Positions 1 through 8,664 of a stretch of 64,000 bases of DNA are shown one piece after another (within the stretch, counting starts at the first letter, position 1; each line of letters opens with the position of its first letter). This DNA comes from Streptomyces sp. NBC_00353 (GTDB lineage Bacteria; Actinomycetota; Actinomycetes; Streptomycetales; Streptomycetaceae). The position numbers and the translations under genes were made by a program. Under the pieces are notes generated by a model. The model was not told where the DNA came from and searched no databases. It worked only from the letters and a program-made list of their open reading frames with translations. The stretch covers positions 9,173,501 to 9,237,500 of the forward strand of contig NZ_CP107985.1 of NCBI RefSeq assembly GCF_036108815.1, read 5' to 3'.

Positions 1-2
1 CG

Positions 3-746
3 CCGCTCGCCGCGCAGCTTGCCGGACAGGTCGAGACGGTGTGTGCTGCCGCGGAGCGGCTCTTCGCGACGGGCACGGCGTTCGACCCGGCCACCACACA
101 GCGGGAGTTCACGCTGCTGATGGCCGACTATCCGGCGACCGTTCTCGGCCCCGCGCTCTCGCGGCTGTTCGACAGTGATGCACCGCACGCGGCGCTTCAT
201 CTCCAGCTCGTCCGGGAGACTCTGGGCAGCGGTGCGGGCGACACGATTCGCCTCGTCGACGGTCTGGTGTCCCCGTCTCTGGGCCACTTTCGCACCCCGG
301 GGGTCGGGTCGGTACCGCTCTTCCGTGACCGGTGGGTCTGCCTGCTGTCCGCCTGTCATCCGCTTTGCGAGGCCGGGGCATTCCGCATCGAGGACCTGGC
401 ACGGTTGCCGTGGGTGGTGCCCTACCACCGGGACGACGGCTACCCCTCGGCCGCTCCGGCGACCCGGCAGCTGACCGCACTGGGCATCCGGCCGCGGATC
501 GCTGTACGAGTGGAGAGCTACCGTGCCGTACCCGACTTCATCGCCGGCACGCGGAGGGTGGCGCTCATCCCGGAGCGGCTCACCGCACGGCTGCCGTCGG
601 CTCACGGGCTGCGCACGGTCGACTGCCCGGTACCGCTCGACTCGCTCGAGGAGCACCTGTGGTGGGACGCGAGCCACGACGAGGACCCGGCGCACAGCTG
701 GCTGCGTGAACTGGTGGCCCGGGCAGCGGACAGCCTCGGACCATAA
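3..746 (+). CDS. LysR-family transcriptional regulator, C-terminal part (5' end outside window)
   Basis: The reading frame is open from the first bases of the window, so the gene is cut by the window edge and its DNA-binding helix-turn-helix is not visible. What remains (about 247 residues) looks like the LysR effector-binding domain: the PLFRDRWVCLLSACHPL stretch followed by a segment ending LARLPWVV is the usual hinge of this fold (family knowledge). It reads toward the FAD oxidoreductase gene 128 bp downstream. LysR proteins usually control adjacent catabolic genes, so it may sense the substrate of the following operon. That role is inference, because most LysR genes are divergent from their targets and this one is co-directional. 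Confidence 0.8.
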   Translation, partial: PLAAQLAGQVETVCAAAERLFATGTAFDPATTQREFTLLMADYPATVLGPALSRLFDSDAPHAALHLQLVRETLGSGAGDTIRLVDGLVSPSLGHFRTPGVGSVPLFRDRWVCLLSACHPLCEAGAFRIEDLARLPWVVPYHRDDGYPSAAPATRQLTALGIRPRIAVRVESYRAVPDFIAGTRRVALIPERLTARLPSAHGLRTVDCPVPLDSLEEHLWWDASHDEDPAHSWLRELVARAADSLGP

Positions 747-874
747 ACGCCATTGATGCCACCCAGCCGAACGCTCTATTGACCTGGGCATTCCCTCCGC
801 GGAACAGGGCTTCCTAATGTGCCGGGCAAGCAGTGAGCCGACTGCGGCACAGCCCTCTCGCACAGGAGATCTCC

Positions 875-2167
875 ATGCCCCATGCCCTGACCGAGCTGAA
901 GGTCCACACCGTCACCAAGCCGGCCGGCACAGCGAGCCATCAACTCGACGCCGATGTCTGCGTGGTGGGGGCGGGCGTCTCCGGAATCTCCGCCGCGATC
1001 GAGAGTGCGCAGCTCGGGCGGGACGTCGTCCTCGTCGACAGTCTGCCCGTGCTCGGCGGGCAGATGGTGAACTCGCTGATCGGGCTGTTCTGCGGGGTGT
1101 ACGGCAACGGGCCCGGCTACCGGCAGCTCACCCACGGCATCTTCGACTGGATCTTCGCCGACCTGGAGGCTTCGTGCGATCTGCACGTCAACCGCGGCCA
1201 CACCATCACCGTCACCTATGACGAGGTGGCGCTGGGCCGGTGGGTGGAGCGGCGGATCCGGGAGCTGGGCATCCGTGTCGTCCTCGGGGCCTCGATCACC
1301 GGTGTGGAGCGGGACGGCCGGCGCATCGCGGCGGTGTCCTTCGCCACCCGGCACGGGGCCGTGCGGGTCACCGCGCCCGGCTTCGTCGACGCCACCGGGG
1401 ACGCGGCACTTGCCTGGGAGGCGGGGCTGCCCTGCCGCGTACCGGAACGCACCATCTACGGATCGCAGCAGATCGTCCTGGAGCACCTGCACGAGGAACA
1501 CCAGCCGGGCCGCGAGGAGCTGGCCGAGCACGTCCACGCCAAGGCGGCCGAATGGGGACTCGTCCGCCGCGACGGGCTCGCCTTCTTCTTCCCCGGGCGG
1601 AACACCGCCGTCCTCAACATGACTCACATACCGGCCCCGCTCGACCCGGTCGAGGCGTCGGCCGCCCAGCTCGACGGCCGGGAACAGGCCGACCGGGTGG
1701 TCGAGTTCCTGCGCGCGGAGTACCCGAAGGCTTTCGGAGAGGCGAAAGTGCGCTCCTACGGCCTCCCGGGAAGGCGGCAGACCCGCTGGATCAAGGGCAG
1801 CCACCAGCTGTCACTCGACGAGGTGAGGGCCGGAACCCGCTTCGAGGACGCCGTCGCCCGCACCGCCTGGCCCATCGAGCTGCACGACCGTGCGGACGGG
1901 TACGTCTGGGAGACCTTCGACGCCGACCACGTCCACTACGTACCGCTGCGCTCCCTGCTCTCCCCGGACTGCGACAACCTCGTAGCCGCCGGACGCTGCG
2001 CCGACGGCGACGCGGCGGCCCTCTCCAGCGTCCGCGTCTTGGGTCCCTGCGCAGCCATGGGGGCAGGCGCCGCCCATGCCCTGGACCTCGCCGGACGCGA
2101 TGGCAGCGTGCACGGGATCGACCTCGCAGCCCTCCGCGCCCGCCTCGCCGCAAACGTCGACGACTGA
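875..2167 (+). CDS. FAD-dependent oxidoreductase (FAD_oxidored family)
   Basis: This is a 430-residue flavoprotein. An N-terminal Rossmann dinucleotide-binding motif (CVVGAGVSGISAAIESA, around residues 30-45) and a following LPVLGGQM motif are typical of the FAD_oxidored/GidA-like fold. A C-terminal segment (LVAAGRCADGDAAALSSVRV) resembles the second FAD-contacting region. The start is set at an ATG preceded 6 nt upstream by AGGAG; an upstream GTG in the same frame has no comparable site. It is the first gene of a tightly spaced run and ends 11 bp before the IlvD-like gene. The substrate is unknown; it may oxidise an intermediate made or used by the two dehydratases that follow. Confidence 0.85.
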   Translation: MPHALTELKVHTVTKPAGTASHQLDADVCVVGAGVSGISAAIESAQLGRDVVLVDSLPVLGGQMVNSLIGLFCGVYGNGPGYRQLTHGIFDWIFADLEASCDLHVNRGHTITVTYDEVALGRWVERRIRELGIRVVLGASITGVERDGRRIAAVSFATRHGAVRVTAPGFVDATGDAALAWEAGLPCRVPERTIYGSQQIVLEHLHEEHQPGREELAEHVHAKAAEWGLVRRDGLAFFFPGRNTAVLNMTHIPAPLDPVEASAAQLDGREQADRVVEFLRAEYPKAFGEAKVRSYGLPGRRQTRWIKGSHQLSLDEVRAGTRFEDAVARTAWPIELHDRADGYVWETFDADHVHYVPLRSLLSPDCDNLVAAGRCADGDAAALSSVRVLGPCAAMGAGAAHALDLAGRDGSVHGIDLAALRARLAANVDD

Positions 2168-2178
2168 GGAGCCGATTC

Positions 2179-3873
2179 ATGACCGCACTCCGCAGCAACT
2201 ACACCCCCGGAACGTCCCCGTGGGCCGTCCGGCGCGCCCAGTGGCGAGCCCTCGGCCTCACCGACGAGGACATGGCCAAGCCGAAGATCGCCATCGTCAA
2301 CTCCTCGTCCCAGCTCGCCACCTGCTACAGCCATCTCGACGACATCGCGAGGGCCGCCAAGGAGGCGATCGCCGAGGCCGGCGGCATCGGCTTCGAAATC
2401 CGCACCGTCGCCCCGAGCGACTTCATCCACAGCGCCGGCGGCCGCGGCGGCTACATTCTCTCCGCCCGCGACCTGATCACCCATGACATCGAGGCCGCCG
2501 TCGAAGGCGCCCAGCTCGACGGCATGCTCACTCTCGCCTCCTGCGACAAGACCGCTCCAGGGCAGCTGATGGCGGCAGCGCGGCTCGATCTGCCGACCAT
2601 CGTCGTCGGCTGCGGCTATCAGGCCTGCGGCATCTTTGCCGGGCGCCACTGCGACATCGAGGACGTCTTCCTTGCCGCAGGCCACCATGCACAGGGCCGC
2701 ATCAGCCTGGACGAACTGACCGGCATGAGCGAGAACGCCGTTGCGGGCCCGGGCGTGTGCGCCGGCATGGGCACCGCCAATTCCATGCACATCGCCTGCG
2801 AGGCGCTCGGCATGGCGCTGCCCGGCTCCACCCCCGTGCTCGCCAACAGCCCCAGGATGTGGGCCGATGTGCGGGCGGCGGGGCGCCGGATCGTCGACCT
2901 CGTACGCGAGGACCTGCGGCCTCGTGGCCTGCTCACCCGCGAGGCCTTCGAGAACGCGGTGACGGTCATGCTCGCCGTCAGTGCGTCCATCAACTCCGTC
3001 AAGCACCTGCAGGCGATCGCCGAGGAGGCGGGCACCGGCATCGATGTGTACGGGATGTACGAGCGGCTCGCCGACCGTGTGCCGCTGCTGGCCGCCGTAC
3101 GGCCGAACGGACCGCACTCCATCGACGAGTTCGAGGCGGCCGGCGGAGCAGCAGGGACGCTGTGGCAGCTGCGCGAGCTGCTGCATACCGGGGCTCTGAC
3201 CGTCACCGGCCGCACCCTCGGTGAGGAGCTCATAGAAAGGCAGCCCACGGACCCCGAGGTGATCCGGCCGCCGGAGCGGGCGCTCGGCCGCAGACCCACG
3301 ATCGTCCTGGTCCGCGGCTCGCTCGCACCGGCCACCGGAATCGTCAAGCTGGCGGTCGACGAGGAGCGTCCGCCGTCGTTCACCGGAACGGCCAAGGTGT
3401 ACGACAGTCCGCAGGACGCGCTTGCCGGGTTGCGTGCCGGAGATGTGCTGCCGGGGCAGGTGCTGGTGCTGCGCGGTCTCGGGCCCAAGGGCACTCCGGG
3501 CATGGGCATGGCGTCGCGGCCCGTCTTCGCGCTCGACGGGGCCGGGCTGACCGGCAAGGTCGCCGTCGTCACCGACGGACAACTCTCCGGTCTGGTCAAC
3601 AAGGGCATCGTCGTCGGCGAGGTCTCCCCGGAGGCCGCCGACGGCGGGCCGCTGGCCCTGGTCCGGGACGGCGACACGATCTCCATCGACCTCACGACCC
3701 GGCGCGCAGACCTCCTCGTACCGGAGGAGGAACTGGCCACCCGCACCCCCTGGACCCCGTGCGCGGAGGCCGAGCGCGGATGGCTGTCCGTCTACCTGCG
3801 GACGGTCCGCCCGCTCCAGGAAGGCGCGGTACTCACCCCGCGCACGCCCAGGGAAGGAACCACGAGCGCATGA
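2179..3873 (+). CDS. IlvD/Edd-family Fe-S dehydratase
   Basis: The 564-residue length matches dihydroxy-acid, 6-phosphogluconate and sugar-acid dehydratases. The three iron-sulfur cysteine regions of the family are visible: LATCYSHLDD near the N-terminus, LASCDKTAPG, and GVCAGMGTANSM followed by the conserved ALPGS region. Enzymes of this family remove water from a 2,3-dihydroxy acid to give a 2-keto acid. It sits in a catabolic run with aconitase X and an importer, so a sugar-acid-like or hydroxy-acid substrate is more likely than branched-chain amino-acid synthesis; that is inference. The ATG has GAGGA 8 nt upstream. Its stop overlaps the next start (ATGA), implying translational coupling. 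Confidence 0.88.
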   Translation: MTALRSNYTPGTSPWAVRRAQWRALGLTDEDMAKPKIAIVNSSSQLATCYSHLDDIARAAKEAIAEAGGIGFEIRTVAPSDFIHSAGGRGGYILSARDLITHDIEAAVEGAQLDGMLTLASCDKTAPGQLMAAARLDLPTIVVGCGYQACGIFAGRHCDIEDVFLAAGHHAQGRISLDELTGMSENAVAGPGVCAGMGTANSMHIACEALGMALPGSTPVLANSPRMWADVRAAGRRIVDLVREDLRPRGLLTREAFENAVTVMLAVSASINSVKHLQAIAEEAGTGIDVYGMYERLADRVPLLAAVRPNGPHSIDEFEAAGGAAGTLWQLRELLHTGALTVTGRTLGEELIERQPTDPEVIRPPERALGRRPTIVLVRGSLAPATGIVKLAVDEERPPSFTGTAKVYDSPQDALAGLRAGDVLPGQVLVLRGLGPKGTPGMGMASRPVFALDGAGLTGKVAVVTDGQLSGLVNKGIVVGEVSPEAADGGPLALVRDGDTISIDLTTRRADLLVPEEELATRTPWTPCAEAERGWLSVYLRTVRPLQEGAVLTPRTPREGTTSA

Positions 3874-5150
3874 AGCTCAACGACACCGACAAGGCCATGC
3901 TCGACGGCGCAGAAGGACCCGCCGTCGCGGCAGCCATGGACCTCCTCGTCCGCTACGGGAAGGCTCTGGACGCCGAGGAGCTGTGCGACGTGCGGAACGT
4001 CGCGGGGACGATGACCCAGCCCTCGCCCGCCAAAGCAGAGCTCGTACGGGAAGGGGGCTGGCACAAGGCCTACGCCGTGCTCAACCTCGACAGTGACGGC
4101 GACTTCACCATCCCCGACATGAAGGTGCCCACCTGCCAGCTCCAGCAGAGCTTCGGCCCCGACGCCGAGGGCGTCGCCCCCTACCCGAAGGAACTCGTCG
4201 CGCTGCAGTCCGACGCCGAGGCGTTCTACAGCCGCAAGGGCGTCAACATCCTCGCCACCTGCACGCCGTACCAAGTGGGCAACATCCCCGTGCGCGGCGA
4301 ACATCTGGCCTGGATGGAGTCCTCGGCGGTCGTCTACGCCAACTCGGTGGTGGGCGCCCGCACCAACTGCGAGGGCACCGCCTCCACCGGAGCGGCCTCG
4401 CTCACCGGCCGCATCCCCTGCTGGGGCAACCACCGCACCGAGAACCGGATCGGCACCCACCACGTCGACGTCCGCACACCGGTGGCGGGGCCACTCGACT
4501 GGGGCATGCTCGGCTACTTCGCGGGCGGCCTCGTCCAGGAGGAACGCCCGGTCGTCACCGGCGCGCTGGCCCGGCCCGACCTGCTCGACCTCAAGCACTT
4601 CGGCGCGGCCGCCGCATCGTCCGGCGGGGTCGAGATCTACCACCTTCCCGGCATCACTCCGGAAGCCCCGAGTCTCGAGGCGGCGTTCGGCGGCCGGCGG
4701 ATCCCCGAGGCCGTCCCGTACGGGGAACGCGAACGCCGTGCCGTCTATGAGGACCTCAACTCCCAGGGCACGAGCCCGGACGTGGACTTCGTCCTCCTCG
4801 GCTGCCCGCACGCCTCGCTCGACCAGGTCCGCGACACCGCCCGGCTGCTGGAGGGGCGCCGGCTGAACTCCGGCACCCAGTTGTGGCTGATGGTGCCGCG
4901 AGCGCTGCGCACGACCGCCGACCGCAACGGCTGGACGCAGACCATCGAGCGCGCAGGCGGCCGTGTCCTCACCGACTCCTGCCCCGCCATGTCCCGCTCC
5001 GCGCCGCCCGGCACGAAGGTCTTTGCCACCGACTCGGCGAAGCAGGCCCACTACCTGCCCGCGATCCTCGGCATCGAGGCCTGGTTCGGCACGCTCGCCG
5101 ACTGCATCGACGCCGCTGTCACCGGCGTCTGGAAGGGAGACCTGCGATGA
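3870..5150 (+). CDS. Aconitase X, large catalytic subunit (AcnX)
   Basis: This 426-residue protein matches the AcnX catalytic domain. Visible signatures are PTCQLQQSFG, a TCTPYQVGN segment, and the ANSVVGARTN block typical of AcnX, followed here by CEG. A C-terminal DSCPAMSR segment precedes the conserved KVFATDSAKQAHYLP region. Known bacterial AcnX proteins include cis-3-hydroxy-L-proline dehydratase, and an archaeal relative dehydrates mevalonate 5-phosphate. The large and swivel parts are separate genes here, as in two-subunit AcnX forms. Start and stop codons overlap both neighbours by 4 nt, so stoichiometric co-translation is likely. The substrate cannot be read from sequence; no pyrroline-2-carboxylate reductase gene is nearby, which weighs against simple hydroxyproline catabolism. 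Confidence 0.88.
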   Translation: MKLNDTDKAMLDGAEGPAVAAAMDLLVRYGKALDAEELCDVRNVAGTMTQPSPAKAELVREGGWHKAYAVLNLDSDGDFTIPDMKVPTCQLQQSFGPDAEGVAPYPKELVALQSDAEAFYSRKGVNILATCTPYQVGNIPVRGEHLAWMESSAVVYANSVVGARTNCEGTASTGAASLTGRIPCWGNHRTENRIGTHHVDVRTPVAGPLDWGMLGYFAGGLVQEERPVVTGALARPDLLDLKHFGAAAASSGGVEIYHLPGITPEAPSLEAAFGGRRIPEAVPYGERERRAVYEDLNSQGTSPDVDFVLLGCPHASLDQVRDTARLLEGRRLNSGTQLWLMVPRALRTTADRNGWTQTIERAGGRVLTDSCPAMSRSAPPGTKVFATDSAKQAHYLPAILGIEAWFGTLADCIDAAVTGVWKGDLR

Positions 5151-5611
5151 GCGACGCCGTCGTCCTGCGGGGGCGGACCGTCGTCCCCGGCCTCGTGGAG
5201 GGCGAGGCACTCGTATCGTCCGAGACGGTCTCCGGATGGGGCGGCATCGACCCGGCCCGCGGCATCGTCATCGAACGCCGACACCCGCTGTACGGTCAGT
5301 CCTTCGCCGGGAAGATCCTGGTGTTCCCGGGCGCCAAGGGTTCCTCCGGATGGGCGGGCTTCTTCCAGGCGACCCGGCTCGCCGGCACCGCCCCCCTCGG
5401 CATGATCTTCGTGACGACGACCACCAAGGCCGCTCTCGGCGCGGTCGTCACCCGCGTACCCACCGTGACCGGCCTGGACCAGGACCCGCTGACCGTCATC
5501 CGCACAGGCGACCGGGTCCGCATCGATGCCGACCACGGCACCGTCACCGTGCGCCCCGCACCGATCCCGCACACCACCATGCACCCCTCAGCGACGAGGA
5601 GCTGTCCATGA
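5147..5611 (+). CDS. Aconitase X swivel (small) subunit
   Basis: This 154-residue protein corresponds to the swivelling domain that completes the AcnX active site. Characteristic stretches are the N-terminal RGRTVVPGLVEGEALVS, GGIDPARGIVIERRHPLYGQ, and VFPGAKGSSGWAGFF, where the PGxKGSS loop is the hallmark of the domain. It overlaps the large-subunit gene by an ATGA and the transporter gene by another ATGA, and is expected to form a heterodimer with the upstream product. The last 20 or so residues run past the usual domain end and are probably unstructured. Confidence 0.87.
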   Translation: MSDAVVLRGRTVVPGLVEGEALVSSETVSGWGGIDPARGIVIERRHPLYGQSFAGKILVFPGAKGSSGWAGFFQATRLAGTAPLGMIFVTTTTKAALGAVVTRVPTVTGLDQDPLTVIRTGDRVRIDADHGTVTVRPAPIPHTTMHPSATRSCP

Positions 5612-7026
5612 GAGCCGCACCATCCGTTGTGGAACTGGCCCCGATCGTCGAGCGGCAGCGCGCGAGCCGCTCATGGCTGCTGATGTACGCCGTCTGCTGC
5701 CTGATCACCTTCCTGGACGGCTTCGACTTCCAGATCCTGTCGTTCGCCGCCACCGACATCCGGAAGGATTTCGCGCTCACCGAGACCCAGCTCGGCACCC
5801 TCGGTACGGTCGGCCTCTTCGGCACCATGATCGGTGCTTTGATCATGGGTTATCTGGCCGACCGGATCGGCCGCCGTCCCATCATCGCCCTCTCGGTCGT
5901 CGGCTTCGGCCTCTTCATGCTCGGCTTCGCCTATGCGGACACCTACGGACACCTGGTCGCCCTGCGGTTCGTCTCCGGGCTCTTCCTCGGCGGGGTCCTC
6001 CCACTGACCTGGGCCCTGGCGGCCGAGTACGCGCCGAAGCGGTTCCGGGTGACCGCTGTGTCGATCATCATGGCCGGCTACACCCTCGGCGGCGCCGCGG
6101 GCGGGCCCGTCTCCAACTGGCTGGTTCCCGAACACGGTTGGCGCTCGGTGTTCGTCGTCGGCGGTGTCTGCTCCCTGCTCACCGTCTTTGCGATGCTGGC
6201 GCTGTTGCCCGAGTCGGTGAAGTTCCTGGCGCTGAAGGCCCGCCCTGGCAGCGATGAGCGCATCGCCCGCATCCTGGCCCGCCTCCAGCCGGACCTGGCC
6301 ATCGAGCCCGGAACCCGCTTCACCACCGGCGACCCGCAACAGGCCGACCACGGCAAGCGGTTCACCCCCGCCCAGCTCTTCCGCGGCCACCTCATGGGCA
6401 TCACACCACTGCTGTGGCTGGTCTATCTGCTCTCCTCGGCGCTGATCTACTTCATGGTCTTCTGGACCCCGATGATCAACGAGCGGATGGGCTTCAGCGT
6501 GAGCGCCGCCGCCACCATCGCGGCATGCGCGAGCGTCGCGGGCGCCGTCGGGCAGCTGTTCATCAGCAGGTTCGTCGACCGCAAGGGCGCGGGCACCATC
6601 CTGTGGATGCCCCTCGCAGCCGTCGTCTGCATGCTGGTTCTGGGCACCGGCGCGCTCGTTCCGGCCGTCTATGTCGCCTTCGTCATCGGCGCCAAGATGT
6701 TCATCAACAGCGGCCATGGCGGCATCACCAGCATCGCCGGCACGTTCTACCCTACGGCGATCCGCGCCAACGGTGCCGCCTGGGCGTCCTCCGTCGCCAA
6801 GGTCGGTGCCATGGCCGGACCGTGGCTCGGCGGTGTCATTCTCGATGCCGGCCTCGGGGCACGCGGAGCGTTCATCGTGTTCTCGGTCTGTCCGGCGGTG
6901 ATGGTGCTCGTGCTGTTCGCGCTCGGCCGGGTCCAGCGCAGACTGCCGGCCGAGGCCGAGGGTGCGCTGTCCGCGGAGCTGCCCGCGACCGGTGTGGCGG
7001 CCGCGAGGCCGGCGGTCCAGATCTGA
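5608..7026 (+). CDS. MFS transporter, aromatic acid:H+ symporter-like
   Basis: This is a 472-residue protein with about 12 predicted membrane segments. The first helix carries the FLDGFDFQILSF motif, which matches the DGxD signature of the aromatic acid/H+ symporter (AAHS) group. The loop between helices 2 and 3 has the MFS signature GYLADRIGRRP. It lies at the inner membrane and presumably imports the substrate of the upstream enzymes. It is the last gene of the overlapping cluster; a 316-bp gap then precedes the Rieske oxygenase. AAHS members carry benzoates, vanillate, protocatechuate and also some non-aromatic acids, so an aromatic acid is likely but not certain. Confidence 0.87.
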   Translation: MRAAPSVVELAPIVERQRASRSWLLMYAVCCLITFLDGFDFQILSFAATDIRKDFALTETQLGTLGTVGLFGTMIGALIMGYLADRIGRRPIIALSVVGFGLFMLGFAYADTYGHLVALRFVSGLFLGGVLPLTWALAAEYAPKRFRVTAVSIIMAGYTLGGAAGGPVSNWLVPEHGWRSVFVVGGVCSLLTVFAMLALLPESVKFLALKARPGSDERIARILARLQPDLAIEPGTRFTTGDPQQADHGKRFTPAQLFRGHLMGITPLLWLVYLLSSALIYFMVFWTPMINERMGFSVSAAATIAACASVAGAVGQLFISRFVDRKGAGTILWMPLAAVVCMLVLGTGALVPAVYVAFVIGAKMFINSGHGGITSIAGTFYPTAIRANGAAWASSVAKVGAMAGPWLGGVILDAGLGARGAFIVFSVCPAVMVLVLFALGRVQRRLPAEAEGALSAELPATGVAAARPAVQI

Positions 7027-7342
7027 CAGCGAGTCCGTTCACCCTGCCCGGGGCCGGGCGGCGGCAGCGCCACGGGCTGCGCTCCCGGCCGGCCTTGGCG
7101 GGTCCGGTCCGCAGACGGCGGCCTGCGGTGCGCGGGGAGCACGCGGACATCACCGCGGTCGTGGAAGACCCTGAACCACCCGGCGCCGGACTTCCGTTCA
7201 ACGGAAGGCGCCCTGTCCGCGGGCCCGCGCCTGCAGCACTCTGGGAACCGTTCCGCCCGGCCCGCAGGCAGCAGGGCAACGGCATCCGAAACCCGCAATT
7301 CGTCTACGCGTTCGGGCCCACCTGAACGCAAGGGAGATGACG
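7027..7342 (+). other. Regulatory intergenic region before the Rieske oxygenase operon
   Basis: This stretch has no credible gene. It separates the transporter from the oxygenase genes on the same strand and carries one perfect 17-bp palindrome and a second shorter one (GGAACCGTTCC at 7244-7254). A separate promoter for the oxygenase genes is therefore likely. No clear -10/-35 pair could be fixed by eye. Confidence 0.5.
7191..7207. promoter_or_regulatory. Candidate IclR-family operator upstream of the oxygenase genes
   Basis: The sequence CTTCCGTTCAACGGAAG is a perfect inverted repeat with 7-bp arms and a 3-bp centre. Short TTCC/GGAA palindromes are typical IclR-family targets, and an IclR regulator gene ends this locus. 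The site lies about 140 bp before the oxygenase start. Assignment to that regulator is inference. Confidence 0.5.
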
Positions 7343-8413
7343 ATGACGACGACGTCATTCGCGCGCAACCAGTGGTACGTGGCCGCCTACGGCAGCGAGA
7401 TCGGTCGGGAGCTGTTCACCCGCACCATCTGCGGCGAGTCGATCCTCTTCTGGCGCACCGAGGCGGGCGAGGTCACCGCCATGGCGGACCGCTGCGTGCA
7501 CCGCCGTTTCCCGCTCTCCGAGAAGCCGAGCCGGCTGGACGGCGACACGGTCGTCTGCGGCTACCACGGTTTCACCTACGGTGCGGACGGCGTGTGCGTG
7601 AGCGTGCCCGGACAGAAGCGCGTGCCGCGCACCGCCCGGCTCACCTCCTACCCCGTCACGGAGCAGGACTCCTTCGTGTGGGTGTGGATCGGCGACCACG
7701 ACCAGGCCGACAAGACATTGATCCCCCGCGCCCCCTGGCTGGACTCGCCCGACTACACCACCGTCTGCGGCATGGAGCCGCTGGCGGCCCGCTACGGCCT
7801 TCTCGTCGACAACCTGCTCGACCTGTCCCACGAGACGTACCTGCACGGCGGCTACATCGGCACGCCCGAGGTCGCCGAGACCCCGATCACCACCGCGGTC
7901 GACGACAAGGCGGGCATCGTCCACGTCAGTCGGCACATGGACGACGCGGCCTGCCCGCCGTTCTACTCCGAGTCCACCGGCATCACCGGCCGCATCACGC
8001 GATGGCAGGACATCGAGTACCACGCTCCCTGTCTCTACCTTCTGCACTCCCGCATCGCCCCCGTCAGCACGCCGGGCCCGCACGCCGACGGCAGCGATCC
8101 GGACGCCTTCCACGTAGAGGTCGTCTACGCCATCACCCCCGAGACCGAGCACAGCACCCACGACTTCTGGGCCGTGGCACGCGACTTCGCCCTGGAGGAC
8201 GAGAAGGTCTCCGACTTCCTGCGGGAGAACAATCGCACCGTCGTTCTCCAGGACGTCGTCGCACTCGACAAGCTGGAGCAGGTCATCGCCTCCGAGCCGG
8301 CCGGGACGCAGGAGCTCAGTATCAACATCGACACCGGTGGCCTGGCCGCCCGGCGCATCCTCGAGCGAATGGTCGAGGCCGGCACCGCCGGATCCGCGGT
8401 GGGCGTCCGATGA
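7343..8413 (+). CDS. Rieske non-heme iron oxygenase, vanillate O-demethylase oxygenase-like (VanA-type)
   Basis: A protein of about 356 residues. The N-terminal Rieske domain has the 2Fe-2S ligands C51-x-H53 and C72-x2-H75 (CVH and CGYH). The catalytic mononuclear iron site appears as DNLLDLSHETYLH, giving the D-x2-H-x4-H pattern of VanA-like demethylases. These enzymes hydroxylate methoxy or N-methyl groups, releasing formaldehyde, using electrons from a VanB-type reductase encoded two genes downstream. Two ATGs 6 nt apart exist; the second has correctly spaced GGGAG and is chosen. The substrate could be a methoxylated aromatic acid or an N-methylated compound. Confidence 0.88.
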   Translation: MTTTSFARNQWYVAAYGSEIGRELFTRTICGESILFWRTEAGEVTAMADRCVHRRFPLSEKPSRLDGDTVVCGYHGFTYGADGVCVSVPGQKRVPRTARLTSYPVTEQDSFVWVWIGDHDQADKTLIPRAPWLDSPDYTTVCGMEPLAARYGLLVDNLLDLSHETYLHGGYIGTPEVAETPITTAVDDKAGIVHVSRHMDDAACPPFYSESTGITGRITRWQDIEYHAPCLYLLHSRIAPVSTPGPHADGSDPDAFHVEVVYAITPETEHSTHDFWAVARDFALEDEKVSDFLRENNRTVVLQDVVALDKLEQVIASEPAGTQELSINIDTGGLAARRILERMVEAGTAGSAVGVR

Positions 8414-8640
8414 GCACGCCGCCCACGACGACGCTCGACGGGGAGACGGTGTACCGGATCGTGTGGATCCCCGGCACGGACCGGCTGCGCGGCTGGTGCT
8501 GGTGCGGTGAGGACCGGGAGTCCGAGGACCCGGTGGAGTTGTGGGAGTGGCTGCTCGCCCACCCCGACGGGCACCCCGGCCGGCGGGCCGCCCCCGTCCC
8601 CGGTGCCACTCCTCACCCCCGCCGGCATGTCGGCGCCTGA
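8410..8640 (+). CDS. Small CxC-containing protein between oxygenase and reductase
   Basis: This 76-residue protein is translationally coupled to the oxygenase gene by an ATGA overlap. Its core, RLRGWCWCGEDRESEDP followed by an aromatic VELWEWLLAHPDGH stretch, contains a CxC pair that could bind metal or pack against an Fe-S protein. No known enzymatic domain is visible and there is no signal peptide. Its position between the two components of an electron-transfer oxygenase suggests an accessory or assembly role, which is inference. Confidence 0.7.
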   Translation: MSTPPTTTLDGETVYRIVWIPGTDRLRGWCWCGEDRESEDPVELWEWLLAHPDGHPGRRAAPVPGATPHPRRHVGA

Positions 8641-8664
8641 ACCCACGTACTCAAGGATCCACTG

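Noticed and set aside
1936..3582. 548-codon reverse-strand frame opposite the FAD oxidoreductase and IlvD-like genes
   Set aside because: It is antisense to two well-supported genes, is rich in Gly/Ala/Arg/Asp as expected of high-GC shadow frames, and has no family motif.
3792..5210. Reverse-strand 472-codon frame opposite the aconitase X genes
   Set aside because: Shadow frame of the AcnX large subunit; no start site and no recognisable domain.
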